A stretch of DNA of 5,000 nt. Source: Rhodoferax sp. Lineage in GTDB: Bacteria > Pseudomonadota > Gammaproteobacteria > Burkholderiales > Burkholderiaceae_C. This document shows positions 1 through 5,000 of this stretch, one piece after another; within the stretch, counting starts at the first letter, position 1, and each line of letters starts with the position of its first letter. Location of the stretch: NCBI GenBank assembly GCA_028711355.1, contig JAQTSL010000268.1, positions 1 to 5,000 of the forward strand, in the 5' to 3' direction. Position numbers and translations under genes: made by a program. Below the pieces are notes generated by a model. That model searched no databases and was not told the DNA's origin. It was given only the letters and a program-made list of their open reading frames with translations.

Positions 1-212
1 ACAGCGGCATCCGGGCCGACCAGGCGCAACTGGCCCATGTGCGATACGTCAAACAAGCCCGCAGCGGTGCGGGTGTGTTGGTGTTCGGCCATCAGGCCTT
101 CGGGGTATTGCACCGGCATGCTGTAGCCGGCAAACGGCACCATGCGCGCGCCCAGGGCGACGTGCAGGTCATTGAGGGGAACTTTAAGCAAGGATTCAGG
201 CGTGGCAGACAT
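1..212 (-). CDS. gcvT: Aminomethyltransferase (glycine cleavage system T-protein), N-terminal part
   Basis: T-protein of the glycine cleavage system. It takes the aminomethyl group carried on lipoyl-H-protein, releases ammonia and passes the one-carbon unit to tetrahydrofolate. Only the first 70 codons are in the window; the gene continues past the left edge. The visible protein has the family's N-terminal signatures: MVPFAGYSMPVQY at residues 24-36 and AGLFDVSHMG at 51-60, the latter part of the folate-binding fold. The start is the ATG at 212-210, preceded seven bases upstream by GGAG (223-220). The gene lies directly behind a tandem glycine riboswitch and an intrinsic terminator, so expression should rise with glycine. 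In related genomes gcvH and gcvP normally follow, but they are outside this window. The product call is very safe from the sequence plus the riboswitch context. Confidence 0.96.
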   Translation of the reverse strand, partial: MSATPESLLKVPLNDLHVALGARMVPFAGYSMPVQYPEGLMAEHQHTRTAAGLFDVSHMGQLRLVGPDAA

Positions 213-219
213 GGTGTCG

Positions 220-223
220 CTCC
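220..223 (-). promoter_or_regulatory. Ribosome binding site of gcvT
   Basis: GGAG on the minus strand, seven bases before the gcvT ATG at 212. Its first G is also the last base of a nine-base segment (231-223) that can pair with the 3' strand of the second aptamer's closing helix. The site could therefore be partly hidden in one RNA fold. Confidence 0.7.
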
Positions 224-235
224 GGGGGCAGGGTC

Positions 236-269
236 AAAAAAATCCGGGGCGACACTGATGTTGCCCCGG
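236..269 (-). terminator. Intrinsic terminator in the gcvT leader (riboswitch expression platform)
   Basis: Read on the minus strand, CCGGGGC (269-263) pairs perfectly with GCCCCGG (250-244). Past an A-C mismatch the helix continues with ACA/TGT closing a TCAG tetraloop. A then seven T residues (243-236) follow directly. This is a textbook Rho-independent terminator lying between the second glycine aptamer and the gcvT start codon. It indicates control by premature termination, as known for glycine riboswitches that switch gcvT on. The 5' arm starts only five bases after the closing helix of aptamer 2. Confidence 0.85.
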
Positions 270-274
270 GCTGC

Positions 275-374
275 CCCCGCTGTCCGCTTTACCTGAGAGA
301 TTCACCACGTGCGTGGCTTGCTCCTTCGGTGGATGCGCCGCCCGCTTGGCGCGTTGCATCTCTCTCCAGTGGGG
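275..374 (-). promoter_or_regulatory. Glycine riboswitch, second (promoter-distal) aptamer
   Basis: Second aptamer of a tandem glycine riboswitch. The closing helix is CCCCACT (374-368) with AGCGGGG (281-275), one A-C mismatch. Inside it, GAGAGA (366-361) pairs with TCTCTC (300-295). The conserved CCGAAGG loop (329-323) is followed by GCAA and a CCAC/GTGG hairpin. The typical CTCAGGTAAAGCGGAC segment is at 297-282. These match the glycine aptamer consensus as I know it. The aptamer sits directly upstream of the terminator, so it is the one that communicates with the expression platform. Confidence 0.95.
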
Positions 375-410
375 ATGTGCCGACCGGGCTGGTGACCCGG
401 CTGGCCTTGA

Positions 411-500
411 CCAGTCCTTTTGCCTGAGCGTTCAAACCACTGCAATCAGCGGCGCTGCGCCTTCGGCGGCCGCCCGCGTGGGCGACTCTCTCCTGACCGG
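411..500 (-). promoter_or_regulatory. Glycine riboswitch, first (promoter-proximal) aptamer
   Basis: First aptamer of the tandem pair. The closing helix is CCGGTC (500-495) with GACTGG (416-411), six pairs including one G-U. It contains the conserved GGAGAGAG (493-486), the CCGAAGG loop (466-460) and the signature CTCAGGCAAAAGGAC (428-414). A 36-base linker (410-375) separates it from aptamer 2. The linker carries its own small hairpin, CCGGG (400-396) with CCCGG (388-384). Tandem arrangements of this kind are standard upstream of gcvT in betaproteobacteria. The candidate promoter would start transcription at about 499-501, the first bases of this aptamer. Confidence 0.94.
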
Positions 501-505
501 CACGG

Positions 506-535
506 ATTCTACAGGGTCGCTGGATCGACGTTTCA
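506..535 (-). promoter_or_regulatory. Candidate sigma-70 promoter for the gcvT leader
   Basis: On the minus strand TAGAAT (511-506) is a good -10 hexamer. A weak -35-like TGAAAC (535-530) lies 18 bases upstream. Predicted initiation, about seven bases past the -10, falls at 499-501, exactly where the first strand of the aptamer 1 closing helix begins. That positional fit is the main support; the -35 match is poor. Confidence 0.45.
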
Positions 536-628
536 TTGTTACACCAGAGGTGGCTCGGCCGGGTTCGGTGAATAATCAGCAGCTTTCGGGGCCAGTCCCC
601 AACAGATTCTTAACCCACCGCATCGTTT
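512..628. other. Divergent intergenic region between the gcvT leader and the DUF1015 gene
   Basis: About 117 bases that contain no gene. The left part holds the likely gcvT -35 region. For the rightward DUF1015 gene I see only an AT-rich GTGAATAAT (568-576) as a possible -10, with no acceptable -35 at 16-18 bases upstream. A small GGGG/CCCC inverted repeat lies at 588-600. No Shine-Dalgarno-like sequence precedes the ATG at 629. Confidence 0.4.
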
Positions 629-1945
629 ATGAAAAATTTCAACGACATTGGCCTGCAGATTCCACAGGTGGTGCTGCCCCAAACCGGCACCGATTTGCAA
701 AAATGGGCGGTCATTGCCTGCGACCAGTTCACCTCAGAGCCGCAGTATTGGGCCGAGGTCAAGCAATTGGTCGGTAGCGCCCCGTCCACGCTCAATCTGA
801 TCTTTCCGGAGGTGTATTTGGAGCAGCCCGACGCGCCACAGCGCATTGCAGCCATCGGCCAGACCATGAACGATTACCTGCAAGCAGGCATTCTGCTGGC
901 GCATGACGGGCTGATTTATGTCGAGCGCAGCGTGGGCGGCATAACCCGCCACGGCGTGATGGCCTGCCTGGACCTGGAGTGCTATGACTACCGCGCCGGT
1001 TCGGCCAGCCTGATCCGCGCCACCGAGGGCACGATTGAAGACCGCTTGCCGCCACGTATCAAGATTCGGCAGGATGCGGCGCTGGAACTTCCGCATATTC
1101 TGGTGCTGATTGACGACCCGCAGCAGCGCGTGATGGCGCCATTGACCGCTGCCAAGAACCGCTTTGCGCCGCTTTATGATTTTGAATTGATGCAAGGCGG
1201 TGGTCATCTGGCGGGTTACGCGCTGGATGCAGCCGCGCAGGCGGGCGTGGTGCAAGCGCTACGGGCGCTGGCTGAGCCGCAAGCGTTTGCCGCCAAATAT
1301 GAGGTCGATGCAAATCAGCCGGTGCTGTTGTACGCCATGGGTGACGGCAACCATTCGCTGGCTACGGCAAAAGCAATCTGGGAGCAAAACAAGCTGCGGG
1401 TTGGGCCTGATCACCCCAGCCGCTACGCGCTGGTTGAAATTGAAAACGTGCACGATCAGGCGCTGGAATTTGAGGCCATTCACCGGCTTCTGTTGGGCTG
1501 CAAGACCGATCTGCTGACCGTGCTCAAAGCCACTTTTGGCAGCCATTTCAGCTATACCCAAGTGGCCTCAGTCGATGCGATGCAGCAACGTGTCGATGGC
1601 GCCAGTGACACCCGTCAAGCCATTGGTCTGATTGGTGGCGGGCAGAGCTTTGGCGTGATCGAAATTGAAGCGTCGGCGTTCAACCTGCCGGTGGGCACCT
1701 TGCAGGCATTTTTGGATCAGTTTTTGCAGGAGGGTGGGGCCGATACCATTGATTACGTGCACGGCGCCGACGTGCTCAAGCGGCTGGCCTTGCAACCGGG
1801 CAACGCCGGGTTTTATTTGGCTGGCATGCACAAGTCCGAGCTGTTCAAAACCGTCATTCTGGAAGGCGCCCTGCCGCGCAAAACGTTTTCACTGGGGCAG
1901 GCGCACGAGAAGCGCTATTACATGGAAGCCAGGAAGATCCGATAA
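629..1945 (+). CDS. DUF1015 family protein (function unknown)
   Basis: Intact 438-residue protein that I recognise as a DUF1015 member. It has the N-terminal block KWAVIACDQFTSEPQYW (25-41), the stretch STLNLIFPEVYLE (53-65), the highly conserved ATEGTIEDRLPPR (131-143) followed by PHILVLIDD (155-163), the GDGNHSLATAK motif (238-248), and the C-terminal EKRYYMEARKI (427-437). There is no signal peptide or membrane segment, so it is probably cytoplasmic. The start at 629 is supported because family members begin with a similar K-x-F-x-D-I-G opening, although no Shine-Dalgarno sequence precedes it. The biochemical role is not established to my knowledge. The D-G-N-H motif recalls the D-G-H-R loop of ParB/SerK-type folds, an inference only. 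The gene is divergent from glycine-controlled gcvT, which hints at serine/glycine metabolism. It converges on the AhpD-like gene with a 24-base gap. Confidence 0.88.
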   Translation: MKNFNDIGLQIPQVVLPQTGTDLQKWAVIACDQFTSEPQYWAEVKQLVGSAPSTLNLIFPEVYLEQPDAPQRIAAIGQTMNDYLQAGILLAHDGLIYVERSVGGITRHGVMACLDLECYDYRAGSASLIRATEGTIEDRLPPRIKIRQDAALELPHILVLIDDPQQRVMAPLTAAKNRFAPLYDFELMQGGGHLAGYALDAAAQAGVVQALRALAEPQAFAAKYEVDANQPVLLYAMGDGNHSLATAKAIWEQNKLRVGPDHPSRYALVEIENVHDQALEFEAIHRLLLGCKTDLLTVLKATFGSHFSYTQVASVDAMQQRVDGASDTRQAIGLIGGGQSFGVIEIEASAFNLPVGTLQAFLDQFLQEGGADTIDYVHGADVLKRLALQPGNAGFYLAGMHKSELFKTVILEGALPRKTFSLGQAHEKRYYMEARKIR

Positions 1946-1969
1946 CGACCGCACACCTTCTAAACGTGG

Positions 1970-2557
1970 CTACTTCTGCTTGGGCACGCGCCCCATCAGA
2001 TAGAACTCTGGGTTGGGCATCATGTTGCTGAACGACGCCATGCGGTTGGACAGGCCAAAAAATGCCGTGATGGCCGCGATGTCCCAGGCGTCTTCGTCTG
2101 AAAAACCGTGCGCGTGCAGCGCGTCAAAGTCGGTGTCGCAAATTTCATGCGAGGCACGGCACACCTTGTGCGCAAAGTCGAGCATGGCATGCTGGCGCGG
2201 CGAGATGTCGGCCTTGTGGTAGTTGACCGCCACCTGGTCGGCCACCAACGGCTTTTTTTCATAGATGCGCAGCAAGGCGCCGTGTGCTACCACGCAATAC
2301 AGGCAACTGTTGACAGCGCTGGTGCTGGTCACGATCATTTCGCGGTCGCCCTTGGTCAGGCTGGAGTCTTCCTTGAGCATCAGCGCGTCGTGATAGGCAA
2401 AAAAAGCACGCCATTCGGCGGGTCGGCGCGCCAGCTTCAGAAAGACATTGGGGACAAAACCAGCCTTGGCCTGCACCTCCAGGATTTTGGCTTTGAGGTC
2501 GTCGGGCAGGGTGTTGATGTCGGGCAGCGCAAAGCGGGTGCTGTGGTTGGTGCTCAT
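1970..2557 (-). CDS. AhpD-like peroxidase-related protein (carboxymuconolactone decarboxylase family)
   Basis: A 195-residue all-helical protein of the AhpD/CMD superfamily, of the type usually annotated as an uncharacterised peroxidase-related enzyme. The key motif is C85-L-Y-C88-V-V-A-H92 with E73 twelve residues before the first cysteine. This is the same spacing as the Glu118, Cys130, Cys133 and His137 proton-relay set described for Mycobacterium tuberculosis AhpD. The histidine between the AhpD cysteines (His132) is a tyrosine here (Y87). The cysteines should support thiol-dependent peroxide reduction, but the substrate is unknown. The ATG (2557-2555) is preceded by AAGGAG (2573-2568) ten bases upstream. 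The gene starts 46 bases after the ETF-QO stop codon on the same strand with no terminator between, so the two are probably cotranscribed. A redox-defence role beside a flavin/quinone enzyme is plausible but inferred. The length is normal for the family. Confidence 0.88.
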   Translation of the reverse strand: MSTNHSTRFALPDINTLPDDLKAKILEVQAKAGFVPNVFLKLARRPAEWRAFFAYHDALMLKEDSSLTKGDREMIVTSTSAVNSCLYCVVAHGALLRIYEKKPLVADQVAVNYHKADISPRQHAMLDFAHKVCRASHEICDTDFDALHAHGFSDEDAWDIAAITAFFGLSNRMASFSNMMPNPEFYLMGRVPKQK

Positions 2558-2567
2558 GATGGTTTGT

Positions 2568-2573
2568 CTCCTT
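2568..2573 (-). promoter_or_regulatory. Ribosome binding site of the AhpD-like gene
   Basis: AAGGAG on the minus strand, ten bases before the ATG at 2557. It lies in the 46-base spacer after the ETF-QO stop codon, which otherwise shows no terminator or promoter. This supports translation from a shared transcript. Confidence 0.7.
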
Positions 2574-2603
2574 GGGCCAGAAAATAATGTTGCTTAGGAC
2601 CCG

Positions 2604-4295
2604 TTACATCTCGGCGTAATTGGGCCCGCCGCCGCCCTCGGGCGTGACCCAGACGATATTCTGCGTCGGGTCCTTGATGTCGCAGGTCTTGCAGTGCACG
2701 CAGTTGGCCGCGTTGATCTGTAGTTTGTCAGCACCGGCATCGTCCTTGACAAATTCATAAACGCCGGCCGGGCAGTAGCGCGCTTCCGGCCCGGCGTATT
2801 TGGTCAGATTGACCTTGACCGGCACGCTGGCGTCTTTGAGCGTCAGGTGCGACGGCTGGTTTTCTTCATGGTTGGCGCTGCTGATGAACACGCTGGAGAG
2901 GCGATCAAACGTCAGTTTGCCATCGGGCTTGGGGTAATCAATCGGCTGACATTCGGCCGCTGGCTTCAGATAGGCATGATCAGGCTTGTCGCGGTGCACC
3001 GTCCAGGGCATGGCGGCTTTCAGGCCAAACTGCTCAAAGCCGTTCATGAAGGTGGACACCCGCAGGCCGTACTTGAACCAGCTCTTGAAGTTGCGCGATT
3101 TGTTTAGTTCGGTATAGAGCCAGCTTTGTTCAAACAGCGCGGGGTAAGCGGTCAGCTCGTCGTGCGCGCGCCCGGCGGTCACCGCCTCGTACGCCGCCTC
3201 TGCCGCCAACATACCGCTCTTGATGGCGCTGTGGCTGCCCTTGATCCGGCTGACATTCAAAAAGCCCGCGTCGCAGCCCACCAGCGCGCCGCCTGGGAAC
3301 ACCGTTTTTGGCAAGGACAACAGGCCGCCAGCCGTTATGGCGCGTGCGCCATACGCTAGCCTTTTTGCAGTCACTTCACCGTGCTCGTTGGTCAGGTACC
3401 AGCGGATATTGGGGTGGGTCTTCCAGCGCTGGAATTCTTCAAACGGGCTCAGGTACGGGTTCTGGTAGTTCAGCCCGGTGATGAAGCCCATGGCGATCTT
3501 GTTGTCGGCCATGTGGTACAGGAACGAGCCGCCATAGGTGCTGTTGTCGAGCGGCCAGCCGGCAGTGTGCACCACCAGGCCGGGTTGGTGGCGGGCCGGG
3601 TCCACCTCCCACAGCTCCTTGATGCCAAGGCCGTAGCTTTGCGGGTCGCAACCGTCGTCGAGCTTGAACTTTTCAATGACCTGTTTGCCCAGGTGCCCGC
3701 GCGAGCCTTCGGCAAAAATGGTGTACTTGCCCAGCAGTTCCATGCCGATCTGAAAGTTGGGGCCAGGCTCGCCATTTTTCTCAATGCCCATGTTGCCAGT
3801 GGCGACCCCTTTGACCGATCCGTTGTCGTCGTAAAGCACTTCGGCCGCCGCAAAACCGGGGAAGATTTCCACGCCCTGCGCTTCAGCTTGCGTGGCCAGC
3901 CAGCGCGTGAGTGCGCCCAGGCTGATGATGTAGTTACCGTGGTTCTGGCTGCATTCGGGCAGTAAAAAGTTTGGTGTGCGGTAGCCGGCTTTTTCACTCA
4001 AAAACAGCATGGCTTCATCGGTCACCGGCTGGTGCAGCGGTGCGCCGAGTTCTTTCCAGTTGGGGAACAGTTCGGTCAGCGACTGGGGGTCGAGCACGGC
4101 ACCAGAGAGAATATGTGCACCGGGTTCAGAGCCTTTTTCAAGCACCACCACCGACAGGTCCTGGCCCTTGCTGGCGGCAAGTTGCTTGAAACGGATGGCG
4201 GTGGACAGGCCGGCTGGGCCGCCGCCGACGATGACCACGTCGTAGTCCATCGATTCGCGCGGGCCGTGTTGGGCCAGGATTTCTTGCGGTGTCAT
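2604..4295 (-). CDS. Electron transfer flavoprotein:ubiquinone oxidoreductase (ETF-QO)
   Basis: A 563-residue ETF dehydrogenase. It takes electrons from reduced ETF, which is loaded by acyl-CoA and related dehydrogenases, and passes them to ubiquinone at the inner membrane. The FAD-binding Rossmann motif GGGPAG is at 24-29. The central region includes TIFAEGSRGHLGKQ (192-205) and KRLAYGARAI (311-320). The C-terminal ferredoxin-like domain supplies the 4Fe-4S ligands C508, C532, C535 and C538 in the order CPAGVYEF then CVHCKTC. Length and ending (GGGGPNYAEM) are normal for bacterial members, so the gene looks intact. There are no classical membrane helices; the family binds the membrane as a monotopic protein. 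The chosen start gives the family-typical GPRES-M-x-YDVV lead-in; Met16 (4250) is a possible later start. The upstream ribosome site is weak (GCGAGAA). ETF subunits are not in the window. The name ETFDH is used for the human enzyme. Confidence 0.97.
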   Translation of the reverse strand: MTPQEILAQHGPRESMDYDVVIVGGGPAGLSTAIRFKQLAASKGQDLSVVVLEKGSEPGAHILSGAVLDPQSLTELFPNWKELGAPLHQPVTDEAMLFLSEKAGYRTPNFLLPECSQNHGNYIISLGALTRWLATQAEAQGVEIFPGFAAAEVLYDDNGSVKGVATGNMGIEKNGEPGPNFQIGMELLGKYTIFAEGSRGHLGKQVIEKFKLDDGCDPQSYGLGIKELWEVDPARHQPGLVVHTAGWPLDNSTYGGSFLYHMADNKIAMGFITGLNYQNPYLSPFEEFQRWKTHPNIRWYLTNEHGEVTAKRLAYGARAITAGGLLSLPKTVFPGGALVGCDAGFLNVSRIKGSHSAIKSGMLAAEAAYEAVTAGRAHDELTAYPALFEQSWLYTELNKSRNFKSWFKYGLRVSTFMNGFEQFGLKAAMPWTVHRDKPDHAYLKPAAECQPIDYPKPDGKLTFDRLSSVFISSANHEENQPSHLTLKDASVPVKVNLTKYAGPEARYCPAGVYEFVKDDAGADKLQINAANCVHCKTCDIKDPTQNIVWVTPEGGGGPNYAEM

Positions 4296-4424
4296 GGTGG
4301 TTCTCGCTTTGCTAAAAACAGAAGGTCTGGAAAAAAGCAGCTCGCCTCGGGCGGAGTTGATCCTTCAACTGATTAAGATCGGTGCACGTTCATGGTGCCT
4401 TACGGTCACGCTGATTGTCAGATA

Positions 4425-4444
4425 CAAACCTGATTTTAGGTTTG
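4425..4444. promoter_or_regulatory. Inverted repeat, possible operator
   Basis: Arms CAAACCT (4425-4431) and AGGTTTG (4438-4444) are perfect complements around a six-base spacer GATTTT. The dyad covers the candidate minus-strand -10 TAAAAT (4438-4433) for ETF-QO, a natural place for a repressor. It resembles a CAAAC/GTTTG fatty-acid-regulator half-site pair, but the half-site spacing is larger than the PsrA type as I know it. The regulator is not assigned. Confidence 0.4.
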
Positions 4445-4455
4445 CCTGCAAGCAT

Positions 4456-4475
4456 AATAGAACGGTCGTTCTATT
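4456..4475. promoter_or_regulatory. Palindromic operator, probably for a TetR-family regulator
   Basis: AATAGAACG (4456-4464) and CGTTCTATT (4467-4475) are perfect complements separated by GT: 18 paired bases in 20. The GAACG-N2-CGTTC core is the form commonly bound by TetR/AcrR-family repressors. It overlaps a possible -10 (CATAAT, 4453-4458), lies where the SDR transcript would start, and ends eight bases before the SDR ribosome binding site. No regulator gene is in the window, so the identity of the protein is inference. Confidence 0.65.
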
Positions 4476-4482
4476 TATTTTC

Positions 4483-4486
4483 GGAG
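4483..4486 (+). promoter_or_regulatory. Ribosome binding site of the SDR gene
   Basis: GGAG seven bases before the ATG at 4494. It fixes the start codon of the short-chain dehydrogenase. Confidence 0.75.
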
Positions 4487-4493
4487 ACTTCTC

Positions 4494-5000
4494 ATGTCGT
4501 ACAACATCGATTTATCGGGTCGGGTGGCGTTTATCACCGGGGCCTCGGGTGGTCTGGGGGCGCAGTTTGCGCGCACCTTGTCTGCGGCGGGTGCTGCGGT
4601 GGTGCTGGCCAGCCGACGTGTTGAAAAGCTTAAAGAGTTGCGCGCACAGATTGACGGCGAGGGCGGTGACGCGCATGTGCTTGAACTGGATGTGACGGAC
4701 TTGGCGTCGGTCAAGGCAGCGGTGGCGCACGCCGAAACTGAGGTTGGGTCGATCGACATCCTGGTCAACAACTCTGGCGTGAGTACCACGCAGCGCATTC
4801 AGGACGTGAGCGAACACGATTACGACTTTGTGTTCGATAACAATGTCAAAGGCGCCTTTTTTGTGGCGCAAGAGGTAGGCAAGCGCATGCTGGCACGCGC
4901 ACAAGGGGCGGCACCAGGCAGCTTTACCGGCGGGCGCATCATCAACGTGGCGTCAATGGCAGGTTTGCGGGTGTTGCCCAAGATTGGCGTCTACAGCATG
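4494..5000 (+). CDS. Short-chain dehydrogenase/reductase (SDR), N-terminal part
   Basis: Classical SDR oxidoreductase; 169 codons are visible and the reading frame stays open through the right edge. The Rossmann fold shows TGASGGLG (15-22) for the nucleotide, D66 in LDV for the adenine ring, NNSG (92-95; the family norm is NNAG), N117 in NNVKG, the catalytic Ser154 in NVAS, and Tyr167 as the probable catalytic tyrosine of YxxxK, whose lysine lies beyond the edge. Arginines R41-R42 after the second beta strand favour NADP(H), by family rule. The insertion around 136-147 (ARAQGAAPGSFTGG) before the serine strand is typical of a subgroup of acyl-pathway SDRs. The substrate cannot be told; a 3-hydroxyacyl-CoA or related catabolic substrate is plausible because ETF-QO is divergent from it. 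GGAG at 4483 and the upstream palindrome support the start and repressor control. Confidence 0.93.
   Translation, partial: MSYNIDLSGRVAFITGASGGLGAQFARTLSAAGAAVVLASRRVEKLKELRAQIDGEGGDAHVLELDVTDLASVKAAVAHAETEVGSIDILVNNSGVSTTQRIQDVSEHDYDFVFDNNVKGAFFVAQEVGKRMLARAQGAAPGSFTGGRIINVASMAGLRVLPKIGVYSM

Larger units (their letters stand above)
4296..4493. promoter_or_regulatory. Divergent control region between ETF-QO and the SDR gene
   Basis: A 198-base gene-free region with promoters expected in both directions. It contains a 20-bp palindrome (4456-4475), a 7-bp-arm dyad (4425-4444) and a short perfect hairpin, AGTTGA (4355-4360) with TCAACT (4365-4370). For the SDR, CATAAT (4453-4458) is a possible -10 with no good -35. 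For ETF-QO, TAAAAT on the minus strand (4438-4433) is a possible -10; TTCTAT (4462-4457) is a weak -35 at 18-base spacing. Confidence 0.6.

Noticed and set aside
588..600. GGGG/CCCC inverted repeat in the gcvT-DUF1015 intergenic region.
   Set aside because: Four-base arms with no T-run and no fit to a promoter or known operator; may be chance in GC-rich DNA.
39..867. Open frames on either strand across the gcvT leader and the start of DUF1015 (for example 313-777 plus and 610-867 minus).
   Set aside because: They overlap the riboswitch or the gcvT and DUF1015 coding sequences, resemble no known protein and have no ribosome sites; they are shadow frames of a GC-rich genome.
3336..3353. Perfect 18-base palindrome (8-bp arms around GT) followed at a distance by CTTTTT on the plus strand, looking like an antisense terminator or operator.
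   Set aside because: It lies inside the ETF-QO coding region and encodes the conserved AYGARAI stretch, so coding constraint explains it. The T-run is too far from the stem for a terminator.
3381..3965. A 194-residue plus-strand open frame antisense to ETF-QO.
   Set aside because: It lies entirely within a well-conserved gene on the other strand; its composition (rich in A, V, G, H, Q) is that of a shadow frame and it has no recognisable domain.
4331..4353. CGCC/GGCG mini-hairpin followed by six T residues on the minus strand in the ETF-QO leader, as a possible attenuator.
   Set aside because: Only four base pairs, and the T-run begins several bases after the stem. Too weak to call a terminator.
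1..5000. Search for mobile elements, CRISPR repeats, tRNA genes, toxin-antitoxin or defence genes.
   Set aside because: None seen. All long coding regions belong to housekeeping or metabolic families and there is no compositional break.

Overview
The window reads as an ordinary chromosomal segment of a betaproteobacterium, most likely Burkholderiales/Comamonadaceae (Rhodoferax/Polaromonas-like). This is inferred from the moderately high GC, the tandem glycine riboswitch ahead of gcvT, and the style of the ETF-quinone oxidoreductase and short-chain dehydrogenase proteins. It was not tested by any search. I see no mobile element, CRISPR array, tRNA, rRNA or sign of recent transfer.

Left part (1-628): the 5' end of gcvT, the glycine-cleavage T-protein, runs leftward off the window. 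Its leader holds a well-preserved tandem glycine riboswitch (two aptamers, about 500 to 275). An intrinsic terminator (269 to 236) and the gcvT ribosome binding site follow. A plausible promoter (506-535) would start the RNA almost exactly at the first aptamer. Divergent from this unit, an intact DUF1015-family gene (629-1945) runs rightward.

Middle part (1970-4295, leftward): a 563-residue electron-transfer flavoprotein:ubiquinone oxidoreductase is followed after 46 bases by a 195-residue AhpD/carboxymuconolactone-decarboxylase-type peroxidase-related protein, probably as one transcript. The latter converges on the DUF1015 gene with only 24 bases between the stop codons and no visible terminator.

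Right part (4296-5000): a 198-base divergent control region separates the ETF-QO gene from a short-chain dehydrogenase/reductase gene running off the right edge. It holds a 20-bp palindrome of the TetR-family operator type just before the SDR gene, and a second dyad of 7-bp arms around a possible ETF-QO -10 element. A coherent but inferred picture is acyl-CoA or amino-acid catabolism: acyl-CoA dehydrogenases (not in the window) deliver electrons through ETF to ETF-QO and ubiquinone, and the SDR oxidises or reduces a hydroxyacyl-type substrate.

I found no clearly new multi-gene system. The most useful leads are the two-layer expression platform of the riboswitch, the pairing of an uncharacterised DUF1015 gene with a glycine-responsive operon, and the two unassigned operators in the ETF-QO/SDR intergenic region.
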